A stretch of 15,140 nucleotides of DNA from CAYMWF01 sp964394085 [NCBI: uncultured Gemmatimonadota bacterium]. GTDB lineage: Bacteria; GCA-2686955; CAYMWF01. The notes below the pieces were generated by a model. The model was not told the DNA's origin, made no database searches, and saw nothing but the letters and a program-made list of their open reading frames with translations. Numbering within the stretch: position 1 is the stretch's first letter; the number at the start of each line of letters is the position of its first letter. The stretch lies in contig CAYMWF010000109.1 in the NCBI GenBank assembly GCA_964394085.1, forward strand, positions 1 through 15,140. Reading direction: 5' to 3'. Positions 7,083 through 13,225 of the stretch are shown here, in pieces. The translations under genes were made by a program, and so were the position numbers.

Positions 7083-8882
7083 TTACGGACGCCAGCGTTC
7101 GGGAACCGTCTCGGTGAAGACGGTGCACCGGGGACGGGGCCACTCCGGACCGGGGTCTTCGCCCGCCTCGAACGGGCCGATATCGGGAATGTCGACTCCG
7201 CGATCGTTGAAGCCCGGGATAACGATCCCGGCATTAACGGCGGGGCTGCCGGGGCTTATCCCGAAGTTCAGACTGTCGACGGCGAGGAAATCGAGCGCCT
7301 TCGGATCCGGCCCCAGGTATTCTCCCCGGGAGCCGTAAATCCAGGGTTTATCGACATCGTTTACGAACAGATTGCAGTCGCTGTCGAAACCGCCGATATC
7401 TTCATCCCGGTTGTGGCTGAAGATGAAGATATTGTTGCGGAAATGAAGGTTTCCCCTGGTATCCCAGAAAAGCCCTCCGCGCCCTCCCCACAGAATATTG
7501 TGATAGTAGAAGATACCGGCGGCGGTGTTCGGAGCGTACGACTTTATCTGCGTCCATGAAGACATTCCGTGGTCGTCGTAGCCGTAGATTACGTTTCTAT
7601 AGACATATTGGGGGCCGACAATCGAAGATCCCTGGTGGGAGACCGGACCCAGCGGGCACGCCAGCATCAGGTTGTCGTGAAGCCGCAGTTCCCGGGAGCC
7701 GAAACCCGCCCAGCTTTCCAGCTCGTTGTGATTATCATAGTTGTACATATAGACGTTGTGGTGCGATTCGGAATATTCGAAGTTGCCCAGCCGCTCGCCG
7801 TCGAAGGTCTGGTGCAGAAAATTGTACCGGAATTCGCAGTTGACTGAAGTGATCCCGCTCGTTCCGTAGGTCTCTGCGATCCCGCCCTCCAGGCGCACGG
7901 GGTCGTGATATTCCTTGACCAGCGTGTAGACCTGGTTGACATCTTCATCGTTGAGGATCCTAACCTGCTCTGCGAAATCGTGAAATCCGGGATAGACGTA
8001 TTCGCACCACTCCACGATGCCGTCGTCGGGCAGCCGCACCCCGAATACACAGTAGGATAATACCGTGTTCCTGACGGTCATTCCCTCGCAGTCGTGGTAG
8101 ATGTATATTCCCGATGTTCCCGATCCCTCGATTCTGAATCCGTCGATTATGACGTAAGGCGAGCCGAAGACCTGCACAATTCCCGTCAGCCAGCCTTCCT
8201 CATCCCAGCTGGGGGGCGAGAGAAGAACCGATTCTCCGTTCGGGTCGACTCCGTCCGGCAGCCTGACGAACACCCGGCCGTCTTCCACTGCAAGGCCGTA
8301 CGGAGGCACCTGCACGTCCACGCTTGCGGCGTAAGCATCCCTCAGATCCGCCACCGAGTTGAGCCTGAAAAGGAACTTCCCGTCATGAGCCCCGAACAGG
8401 ACAGCGCCATGCTCGGCCGAGTACACGCCCCCTCCTTCGTCTATCCACACGGTTTCACCGCGGGCGGCTTCGGGCCACATGCCGCTGATCGTGACTTCGC
8501 CGGGCGGCTCGGCGCGCAGCCAGACAGGCTGGTCGGCGGAGCTGCCCAGGCTCGAGAAGACCGGCTGCTCGTAATATACGCCGGGTGCGACGAGCATCTT
8601 ATCCCCGCCCTTCACGATCTCGGCTCCGCGGCTTATTGTTGCCACCGCGGTTTCCGGTGAAAGGCCGTCGTTTTCGTCGTCTCCGGTGGCCATATCCACG
8701 TACACCGTCCTCGAGCCGGTGAGAGGACGCACCGGGCGGGCGGCCGGGACCGCGCGCTTCTCCGCGGCTTTCCTCATCAACAGCCTTCCGGCAAAACAAC
8801 AGCTTTTCCCTTCGCCCCCCTGCATGAAAGGAATAAGTAACGATATCGCGATAACCGGAAGTACGAGGAGTATTCTTCTCAC
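7083..8882 (-). CDS. exported right-handed beta-helix protein, DUF1565-like N-terminus
   Basis: Protein of 599 residues starting at GTG 8882. I chose this start because AGGGGG lies about 5 nt upstream, and the sequence then reads VRRILLVLPVIAISLLIPF, a typical signal peptide. The frame is open further upstream, but that part is compositionally unlike coding sequence. After the signal comes a DUF1565-like segment (VYVDMATGDDENDGLSPETA ... GGDKMLVAPGVYYEQP), then a long array of Asn- and His-rich turns (YRNVIYGYDDHG, FYYHNILWGG, FRNNIFIFSHN) typical of PL6/PL9-like or generic beta-helix proteins, and a closing SPGSPAVNAG...IPDIGPFE motif shared by many of these. It may be a polysaccharide lyase, but I cannot place catalytic residues. 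It converges on the other beta-helix gene with one base between stop codons. Confidence 0.8.
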   Translation of the reverse strand: MRRILLVLPVIAISLLIPFMQGGEGKSCCFAGRLLMRKAAEKRAVPAARPVRPLTGSRTVYVDMATGDDENDGLSPETAVATISRGAEIVKGGDKMLVAPGVYYEQPVFSSLGSSADQPVWLRAEPPGEVTISGMWPEAARGETVWIDEGGGVYSAEHGAVLFGAHDGKFLFRLNSVADLRDAYAASVDVQVPPYGLAVEDGRVFVRLPDGVDPNGESVLLSPPSWDEEGWLTGIVQVFGSPYVIIDGFRIEGSGTSGIYIYHDCEGMTVRNTVLSYCVFGVRLPDDGIVEWCEYVYPGFHDFAEQVRILNDEDVNQVYTLVKEYHDPVRLEGGIAETYGTSGITSVNCEFRYNFLHQTFDGERLGNFEYSESHHNVYMYNYDNHNELESWAGFGSRELRLHDNLMLACPLGPVSHQGSSIVGPQYVYRNVIYGYDDHGMSSWTQIKSYAPNTAAGIFYYHNILWGGRGGLFWDTRGNLHFRNNIFIFSHNRDEDIGGFDSDCNLFVNDVDKPWIYGSRGEYLGPDPKALDFLAVDSLNFGISPGSPAVNAGIVIPGFNDRGVDIPDIGPFEAGEDPGPEWPRPRCTVFTETVPERWRP

Positions 8883-8902
8883 AAGATCCCCCTGGGTGAG
8901 GT

Positions 8903-8978
8903 GATGCCGGCCTGCACCGGGATGCGGAAGCGTATTATCCACTCGCCGCAAGCCGGTGCTTGACCACCGGCCGGCATC
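8903..8978 (-). promoter_or_regulatory. structured mRNA leader with nested inverted repeats
   Basis: Just upstream of the GTG start of the beta-helix gene there is a 10-bp perfect inverted repeat, GATGCCGGCC (8903-8912) and GGCCGGCATC (8969-8978). Inside it is a 7-bp pair, GCACCGG (8914-8920) with CCGGTGC (8953-8959), and inside that a 5-bp pair, TGCGG (8923-8927) with CCGCA (8946-8950). A competing local hairpin, GCCGGTG (8952-8958) with CACCGGC (8965-8971), uses some of the same bases. The element ends 10 nt before the ribosome-binding site. I do not recognise it as a known riboswitch class. Confidence 0.55.
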
Positions 8979-9223
8979 CGTATAGGTAGGTTTCTCCCAG
9001 TATCCAGTATCGGTTACGCCGGTCGAAGACTGCAATTTTTCGCTATTACTGACGAATTCAGCGTGTTTCCGGTCGTCCATCGACCTCGTCGGGCTCTTAA
9101 CCGGGAAACCGCCCCCCTTCCCCGGCCGCGGCGGGGATGGTTCAGGGAGCGTCCTCCGGGCAGGAAATCGCTCCCTCATTTGCGCCCCGGCGAATTCACG
9201 AACCCCACCGGAACGATCGCCGG
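8979..9223. other. intergenic region between divergent genes
   Basis: With the structured leader this makes a gene-free stretch of about 390 bases. It is GC-rich, and the minus-strand frame through it continues that of the beta-helix gene but carries no recognisable protein features. Apart from the hairpin at 9144-9176 I see only a weak minus-strand promoter candidate, with TTGCAG near 9035 and GATACT near 9010. Confidence 0.35.
9144..9176. repeat. 8-bp stem hairpin
   Basis: AGGGAGCG (9144-9151) pairs perfectly with CGCTCCCT (9169-9176), and an inner TCCT (9152-9155)/AGGA (9162-9165) pair extends the stem. No T tract follows on either strand, so it is not a standard intrinsic terminator. It sits at the border between the GC-rich left side and the AT-rich island. 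Confidence 0.45.
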
Positions 9224-9250
9224 TTGACAAACACGGTAAGTGTTGATAAT
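9224..9250 (+). promoter_or_regulatory. promoter with palindromic spacer
   Basis: Perfect TTGACA (9224-9229) is followed by GATAAT (9245-9250), five of six matches, at a short 15-bp spacing. TAATGT at 9247-9252 would give 17 bp but matches only three of six. The 15-bp spacer is itself an inverted repeat, AACAC-GGTAA-GTGTT, which suggests an operator lying between the two hexamers. A second inverted repeat, AAGTG (9238-9242) and CACTT (9256-9260), overlaps the start-site region. It drives the leader ORF at 9276 and the membrane protein at 9316. Confidence 0.55.
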
Positions 9251-9275
9251 GTCTGCACTTGAAAGGAGGGTTCCC

Positions 9276-9314
9276 TTGATATTCCAATATATGGCAACAT
9301 TATGGATGATTTGA
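9276..9314 (+). CDS. putative 12-codon leader peptide ORF
   Basis: The strongest ribosome-binding site in this area, AAAGGAGGG (9262-9270), lies 5 nt before a TTG that opens a 12-codon frame encoding MIFQYMATLWMI and a TGA stop at 9312-9314. One base later comes the TTG start of the membrane protein. The arrangement suits translational coupling or attenuation. It could also be the remnant of the membrane protein's original start after a frameshift. Confidence 0.35.
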   Translation: MIFQYMATLWMI

Positions 9315-9315
9315 A

Positions 9316-9750
9316 TTGAATAATTTCAATTTCTGGCAAAAATGGCTTTTTATTGTCGGTATTTATTTGGTTGTTTTTGGACTCTATTTGGCTTTTTTCA
9401 GTCAATCAACCATAATTGATTATCTCTTTAACAGTAATATCGATCCATATTTCTGGGGTACGACCGGGTTGACGGAAAACATGTTAAGATTTCAAGGTTG
9501 GATTTATGGAGTTTTAGGTGCGGTGATTGCCGGATGGGGAACATTGATAGCTTTTTGGGCTCTTTATCCATTTAAAACCCGTGAAAAATGGGCATGGAAT
9601 GGTTTGGTATCGGCAACTGCCGTCTGGTATATCTCTGACACTGCAATCTCGTTACATTATGGAATTATTTTTAATGCGGTTTTTAACACAATAATGCTCT
9701 TTCTATTGGCCGCACCACTTGTATTTACAAGAAAATACTTTACAAAATAA
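9316..9750 (+). CDS. four-helix membrane protein of unknown function
   Basis: Small integral membrane protein of 144 residues with four predicted membrane segments (about 10-28, 62-83, 94-112, 117-137) and a basic C-terminus RKYFTK. The segment between helices 1 and 2 is polar and contains YFWGTTGLTENMLRFQGW, which looks like a conserved family core. I do not recognise a named family. The start must be TTG 9316: a TGA at 9307 closes the frame just upstream, and later Met codons would remove helix 1. Only a weak GGA lies before this TTG, so translation probably depends on coupling with the leader ORF. Base composition is strongly AT-rich and codon use differs sharply from both neighbours, which indicates recent horizontal acquisition. 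Confidence 0.75.
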   Translation: MNNFNFWQKWLFIVGIYLVVFGLYLAFFSQSTIIDYLFNSNIDPYFWGTTGLTENMLRFQGWIYGVLGAVIAGWGTLIAFWALYPFKTREKWAWNGLVSATAVWYISDTAISLHYGIIFNAVFNTIMLFLLAAPLVFTRKYFTK

Positions 9751-9806
9751 AAAGAATTCTGACCGGTCAAAGCCATACTGCAAGCTTCTGTCCTGCCGCG
9801 CCGAGA

Positions 9807-9842
9807 CTCTCTACGTGCTTCGCACGTCGATTCCCTAGAGAG
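9807..9842. terminator. cruciform-like element downstream of nikO
   Basis: CTCTCTA (9807-9813) pairs with TAGAGAG (9836-9842), enclosing a smaller perfect hairpin ACGTGC-TTC-GCACGT (9813-9827). It begins 2 nt after the nikO stop codon on the minus strand and lies about 56 nt after the stop of the convergent membrane gene. The position suits a shared terminator, but there is no T tract on either side, so its role is inferred from location only. Confidence 0.4.
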
Positions 9843-9843
9843 A

Positions 9844-10545
9844 TCAGATGGATCGGGGATCGGGCGTCAGCCTGCCCCTGTCGAGTTTCACCCGGCGATC
9901 GGCCAGCGCCGCAAGGAATGTCTCGTCCTGGGAGACGATAAGTTTGGCGTGCGGGAGGATGGCGAGTATTTCAGCGACGCGTGCCGTCGCCTGTTCGTCC
10001 AGACCGGCGGTCGGCTCGTCAAGGAGGAGGATCTCGGGCTTCATGGCGAGCACCGTTGCCAGTGCGACGAGCCGCTTCTCGCCGCCGGAGAGTCTGTACG
10101 TGATGCGGCTGCCATAGTCCGCCATGCCGAGCGACTCGAGCGTATCCCGGACTATGTTCTCTGCCTCCCTTCGGTCGCACCCCAGGTTCATCGGACCGAA
10201 CGCTACATCCTCGAACACGGTCGGGCAGAAGAGCTGGTCGTCGGAATCCTGAAAGAGGTATCCAACGCGCGTCCGTACTTCCATGAAGTCGTCTTCCTCG
10301 GCGCGGATCCCGCCGAAGACGGAAATGGTTCCGGAGGAAGGCTTCTCCAGCCCCATCACGAGCCGAAGGAGCGTGGATTTCCCTGCGCCGTTCCTGCCTG
10401 TCAGGCCTACGCACTCTCCCGGAGCGAGCCTGAAGTCAACACCATCCATAACACGGTTCCCGCCGGCATATGAGAAAGCGAGATCCCGGGTCTCGATCAC
10501 CGCACCGGCTTTCGTTCCATCGACTGTTACACCCGTTTGTTTCAT
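9844..10545 (-). CDS. nikO: nickel ECF transporter ATPase NikO
   Basis: ATP-binding subunit of a nickel/cobalt energy-coupling-factor transporter, 233 residues from ATG 10545, which has GGAAGA just upstream. An ATG further upstream would run into nikQ. Visible motifs are Walker A GRNGAGKS (50-57), Q-loop Gln99 in LFQD, the signature LSGGE (152-156), Walker B ILLLDEP (172-178) and the D-loop AGLD. The H-loop position reads VSQD, with Gln206 where His is normal (SHD or THD). It would power NikM/NikQ from the cytoplasmic side. It is the last gene of the operon, 16 nt after nikQ. CbiO of cobalt systems is the closest alternative, and the NikR and NikK/NikL context favours nickel. Confidence 0.88.
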   Translation of the reverse strand: MKQTGVTVDGTKAGAVIETRDLAFSYAGGNRVMDGVDFRLAPGECVGLTGRNGAGKSTLLRLVMGLEKPSSGTISVFGGIRAEEDDFMEVRTRVGYLFQDSDDQLFCPTVFEDVAFGPMNLGCDRREAENIVRDTLESLGMADYGSRITYRLSGGEKRLVALATVLAMKPEILLLDEPTAGLDEQATARVAEILAILPHAKLIVSQDETFLAALADRRVKLDRGRLTPDPRSI

Positions 10546-10561
10546 GATCGTTCTTCCAGTG

Positions 10562-11311
10562 TCACAGTTGCGCCGCCGCAACGAGGCTCACAAGGGCGGC
10601 GAACGAAACGATTGCGAATACCGCGTCCCTCGATGCGAAGGAGAGCTCGTCGAGGACGTGGTATTTTCCCACGAATCCTCTGCATTTCATCGCTTCCATG
10701 ATGCGCTCCGCCCGGTCGAGGCTTCTCGTCAGGAGCATCGCCAGCAGGTACCCGTATGTCCTGTACGTGTGCAGCGACACGCGGGGGCGGAAGCCGCGGG
10801 TCTTCATTGCGGCGGCCAGCCGCTCATACTCGTGGTGGAGGATGTCGATGTAGCGAATCGTGAAGAGGAAGAGCACCACGAGCTTGCAGGGAACGTGCAG
10901 GCGTTTGAGCGCATGGCCGAGCTTCGCTTGTTCGATGGTGCTGAGGAGCGATGTGTAGATAAGGACAATCGCATTCCCCTTCAGGGTGATCGCGCCGGCG
11001 AGCGCCGCGCCTTCGCGGGAGAATATGAACGGGCCCAGGCAGGCGAGCGGCTCGCCGGGGGTAGAGATCGGCAGCACCGCCCATAGGAGCAGCATGAAGC
11101 CGTTGAGTCGGAGCATCCGTCTTGAAGCCGGTCCCGCGGGAAGGCGCGCAAGAACCGCGAGTCCGGCGGAGAGGAGAAGGGCGAGCCCGAGAGCCGGAAA
11201 GCGCGGACACACGGAGATCAGCATCGAGAGGAGGAAAGCGGCTGCGACCTTGAGCCTCGGGTCGCATCTCTTCAGGACGGAGTCCCGTTCGATGTAGGCA
11301 AGACAGCTCAT
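10562..11311 (-). CDS. nikQ: nickel ECF transporter transmembrane subunit NikQ
   Basis: Membrane coupling subunit (EcfT/CbiQ/NikQ family) of 249 residues that links the substrate-binding permease NikM to the ATPase NikO. It has several hydrophobic segments in the first 140 residues, and the two family coupling motifs appear as AAMKTRGF and EAMKCRGF in the cytoplasmic C-terminal half. A longer frame upstream is open but Arg-rich and lies inside nikM. I chose ATG 11311 because it overlaps the nikM stop as ATGA and gives the usual N-terminus MSCLAYIERDSVLKRCDPRLK. Codon phase and spacing make translational coupling to nikM likely. Confidence 0.9.
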   Translation of the reverse strand: MSCLAYIERDSVLKRCDPRLKVAAAFLLSMLISVCPRFPALGLALLLSAGLAVLARLPAGPASRRMLRLNGFMLLLWAVLPISTPGEPLACLGPFIFSREGAALAGAITLKGNAIVLIYTSLLSTIEQAKLGHALKRLHVPCKLVVLFLFTIRYIDILHHEYERLAAAMKTRGFRPRVSLHTYRTYGYLLAMLLTRSLDRAERIMEAMKCRGFVGKYHVLDELSFASRDAVFAIVSFAALVSLVAAAQL

Positions 11312-11919
11312 CTTAAGCTCGATTCGAGCGCTTCGGGCTTCACGCTCTTCAGAAAAACCAGGATCGATCCGGTGACGAGACCCTCGAGAACGGCTACCGG
11401 CAGGTGGGCGACCGCCACGGTGCCTGCGATAACGATGAAGCCTTCCCCCGCGGTCATGAGAGAGAGCGCGAGGAGACCGGTGCTCAAAACGACCGCTCCC
11501 GCACCGCCGGCGAAACCGGCGAACAAGATCGCCTGATTCGAACGGGTCTTCCGAATCACGCCTCCGAGAAGAGCTGCGCATAAGACCGCGGGAAGGGCCA
11601 TGTTAAAGGTGTTGACCCCGAGGGTCGTGAGCCCGCCGTACTGGAACAGGATCGCCTGTAGAAAGAGCGAGATCAGGAGCGCCGGAAAGGCCGACCATCC
11701 GAGGAGGAGCCCCGCAAGCCCGTTCAGGCTGAGATGCACGTTCGCGTAACCGACAGGAACATGGATGAGCGATGCGACGAAGAGTGCGGCCGAAAGGACC
11801 GCCGTTCTCGGGATCCGGTCGTGATCCATCTTCTTGAGTCCGGCGCCCACACCGGCGGCAGCGACCGCCGCACCCGCAGCGAGCGTGATCCCCGGGAGCA
11901 CCCCTTCCGAGATATGCAT
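11308..11919 (-). CDS. nikM: nickel ECF transporter substrate-specific subunit NikM
   Basis: Substrate-binding membrane subunit of the CbiM/NikM family, 203 residues. The start MHISEGVLPG places His2 directly after Met, which the family uses with the N-terminal amine as a metal ligand. The second ligand His is seen in VHLSLNG (His62), followed by the family block LFLQAILFQYGGLTTLGVNTF. There are about six membrane segments. I chose ATG 11919 and not an upstream start because the free N-terminal Met-His is required for metal binding and GGAGGAG (11927-11933) lies 7 nt upstream. No CbiN/NikN-like gene is present. NikK and NikL take that place in this operon. Confidence 0.92.
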   Translation of the reverse strand: MHISEGVLPGITLAAGAAVAAAGVGAGLKKMDHDRIPRTAVLSAALFVASLIHVPVGYANVHLSLNGLAGLLLGWSAFPALLISLFLQAILFQYGGLTTLGVNTFNMALPAVLCAALLGGVIRKTRSNQAILFAGFAGGAGAVVLSTGLLALSLMTAGEGFIVIAGTVAVAHLPVAVLEGLVTGSILVFLKSVKPEALESSLR

Positions 11920-11923
11920 CGCT

Positions 11924-12379
11924 CTACTCCTCCCCCGCTCCATCGTCCGTGCCCGACCTTCGGACGAGGAGGGAGTACGCGCCGAAGATTCCGAGAATCG
12001 CCCCGATGCCGCCTATCGCCCTGGATACGCGGCACGCACCGGATGTTTCACCCCTGACTGCGACGAATTCCAAATCCTCATCGAGCTCTACGGTCTCGAC
12101 GATCGCGTGCCCCATTCCGTCGTCGACGCGGATGGACCATGCCCCGCAGGTATCCGGGCAAAAGAAGAACCGGCCGTTCCTGTCGGTGGTTCCTTCCTGG
12201 AACATCGTTTCTTTGCCCCCGGGAGCCCGCACTTCCACATCGCACCAGCTCATGGGAGCCCCGCCGTCGTACTTCACCTCGATCCCGACGCCGCCGAGGA
12301 GCACGTCCGCGTCGATACCGTGCGCGATGCAGGAAGCCGGGGAAGTGAGAAGGATGAGGAGCACAGGGACCATCAGCAT
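11924..12379 (-). CDS. nikL: NikL-type accessory protein of nickel transporter
   Basis: Protein of 151 residues with a signal peptide (about 1-18, ending SPASCIA), a beta-rich extracytoplasmic domain (GVGIEVKYDGGAPMSWCDVEV ... GTTDRNGRFFF) and one C-terminal membrane segment AIGGIGAILGIFGAYSLLV followed by RR. This is the layout of NikL components, which stand in for CbiN/NikN in some NikMQO systems. Cleavage after Ala would leave His-Gly at the mature N-terminus. The start can be GTG 12382 or ATG 12379. I prefer the ATG, which overlaps the nikK stop as TGATG, with AGGGGG upstream. The stop lies 4 nt before nikM. The Cys in SPASC is not in a convincing lipobox. Confidence 0.75.
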   Translation of the reverse strand: MLMVPVLLILLTSPASCIAHGIDADVLLGGVGIEVKYDGGAPMSWCDVEVRAPGGKETMFQEGTTDRNGRFFFCPDTCGAWSIRVDDGMGHAIVETVELDEDLEFVAVRGETSGACRVSRAIGGIGAILGIFGAYSLLVRRSGTDDGAGEE

Positions 12380-13062
12380 CACTCATTCCCCCTTTCCGGA
12401 GCACGGTTCCCGGGGATCGCGAGCGTGAGAGAACATGCTGTACCATCGGCGGACGCGGTGAACAGGTAGCGCCCCGCCCCCGGAATTTCAAATTCGGCGG
12501 CGCGACGGGGCGTTGTGGAAAGGCGAACCGTGCGACCTTCCTCCGGCGTGATCGTTATCACGGCGTTTACCGCCGCGCCGTTATCGACCACGCTGAGCGG
12601 GAGCGTTGTGCCGGGTTCGAGCCGGGTAAGCGCCTCGAGAGGGACAATCTCGAGCCCTTCGCCCAGGAGATAGGATGCGGGATCGTCGATATCGCACCCC
12701 GCGACGAAAATGGCTTTCCCTTGAAAAAGCGGCTTCTTCACCTGCTTCTTTTCGAGGGTGAATCGCACGAGGTGGACACCCGGTGATTGGAGTTCGAAGG
12801 ATCCGCTCCACCGCTTCTCCCGCTGCTCGACATCGAAGGGCATCTTCGATCCGCCGGGAGCGACGGCGATCGTTCCGCCGATAAGCTTCCGGGAGAGCGC
12901 GAACCCGCTCTCCGGGTAAGCGTGTCCGCTGCAGATGGAAACGGCGAGTGATCCGCCGACGGCGGGGAAGTAGTCGGCAGCTGCGATCCAGTGGTCATGG
13001 GCGACCGCGGGCGCCGCACCCGCGAGGAGCGCGAGCAGCATCGCGATTCCGAATCGTTTCAT
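12379..13062 (-). CDS. nikK: DUF4198 periplasmic protein, NikK-like
   Basis: Exported protein of 227 residues. A signal peptide with a clean AxA site (APAVA) leaves a mature N-terminus HDHWIAAADYFP, the start typical of DUF4198 proteins found next to nickel and cobalt ECF transporters. His at mature positions 1 and 3 forms an X-X-His amino-terminal metal site. Two beta domains follow, with further His residues (SGHAYPESGF, SPGVHLVRF). No C-terminal membrane anchor is seen, so it should be soluble in the periplasm. ATG 13062 has AAGGA upstream. It overlaps nikL at its 3' end. NikK is assigned from domain type and operon position; direct nickel binding is inferred. Confidence 0.72.
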   Translation of the reverse strand: MKRFGIAMLLALLAGAAPAVAHDHWIAAADYFPAVGGSLAVSICSGHAYPESGFALSRKLIGGTIAVAPGGSKMPFDVEQREKRWSGSFELQSPGVHLVRFTLEKKQVKKPLFQGKAIFVAGCDIDDPASYLLGEGLEIVPLEALTRLEPGTTLPLSVVDNGAAVNAVITITPEEGRTVRLSTTPRRAAEFEIPGAGRYLFTASADGTACSLTLAIPGNRAPERGNE

Positions 13063-13139
13063 GGTCGTCCTTCCGAATGTATTGTGCGTGGAACGTGCAT
13101 TCGGCGCGTCAAAGACCGAAGCCCGTGTGGGCCCGGAAA

Positions 13140-13161
13140 CGAGGATGCGACGGCATCCTCG
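13140..13161 (-). terminator. hairpin between barrel gene and nikK
   Basis: A perfect 9-bp stem, CGAGGATGC (13140-13148) and GCATCCTCG (13153-13161), encloses a 4-nt loop in the 164-nt gap between the outer-membrane gene and nikK. On the transcribed minus strand only TTT follows, so termination would be partial at best. It may reduce read-through or protect an RNA end, setting the ratio of barrel protein to transporter. Confidence 0.5.
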
Positions 13162-13225
13162 CACCATCTCGGATCAGGCAGTCAGCATTCTCGCACCGCA
13201 CCGGTTCATGCAGGCGGCACGCGAA

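Noticed and set aside
8883-9287. N-terminal extension of the minus-strand beta-helix gene by 135 residues
   Set aside because: The extension is Arg- and Pro-rich with no domain, would bury the signal peptide inside the protein, and the GTG at 8882 has a good ribosome-binding site directly upstream.
9302-9319. ATG starts at 9302 and 9306 for the membrane protein
   Set aside because: Both are out of frame and reach stop codons within six codons.
11312-11581. 90-residue N-terminal extension of NikQ
   Set aside because: It is a highly Arg-rich translation lying wholly within nikM. The ATGA overlap start gives the family's normal N-terminus.
12320-12340. NikL as a lipoprotein (Cys in SPASC)
   Set aside because: The residue at -3 is Pro and the context does not fit the lipobox. 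The AxA-like cleavage after CIA fits better, and the protein already has a C-terminal membrane anchor.
9844-13062. Cobalt (CbiMNQO) system of a cobalamin locus
   Set aside because: There is no CbiN and no cobalamin riboswitch that I can see, and NikR with its operator plus NikK and NikL indicate nickel.
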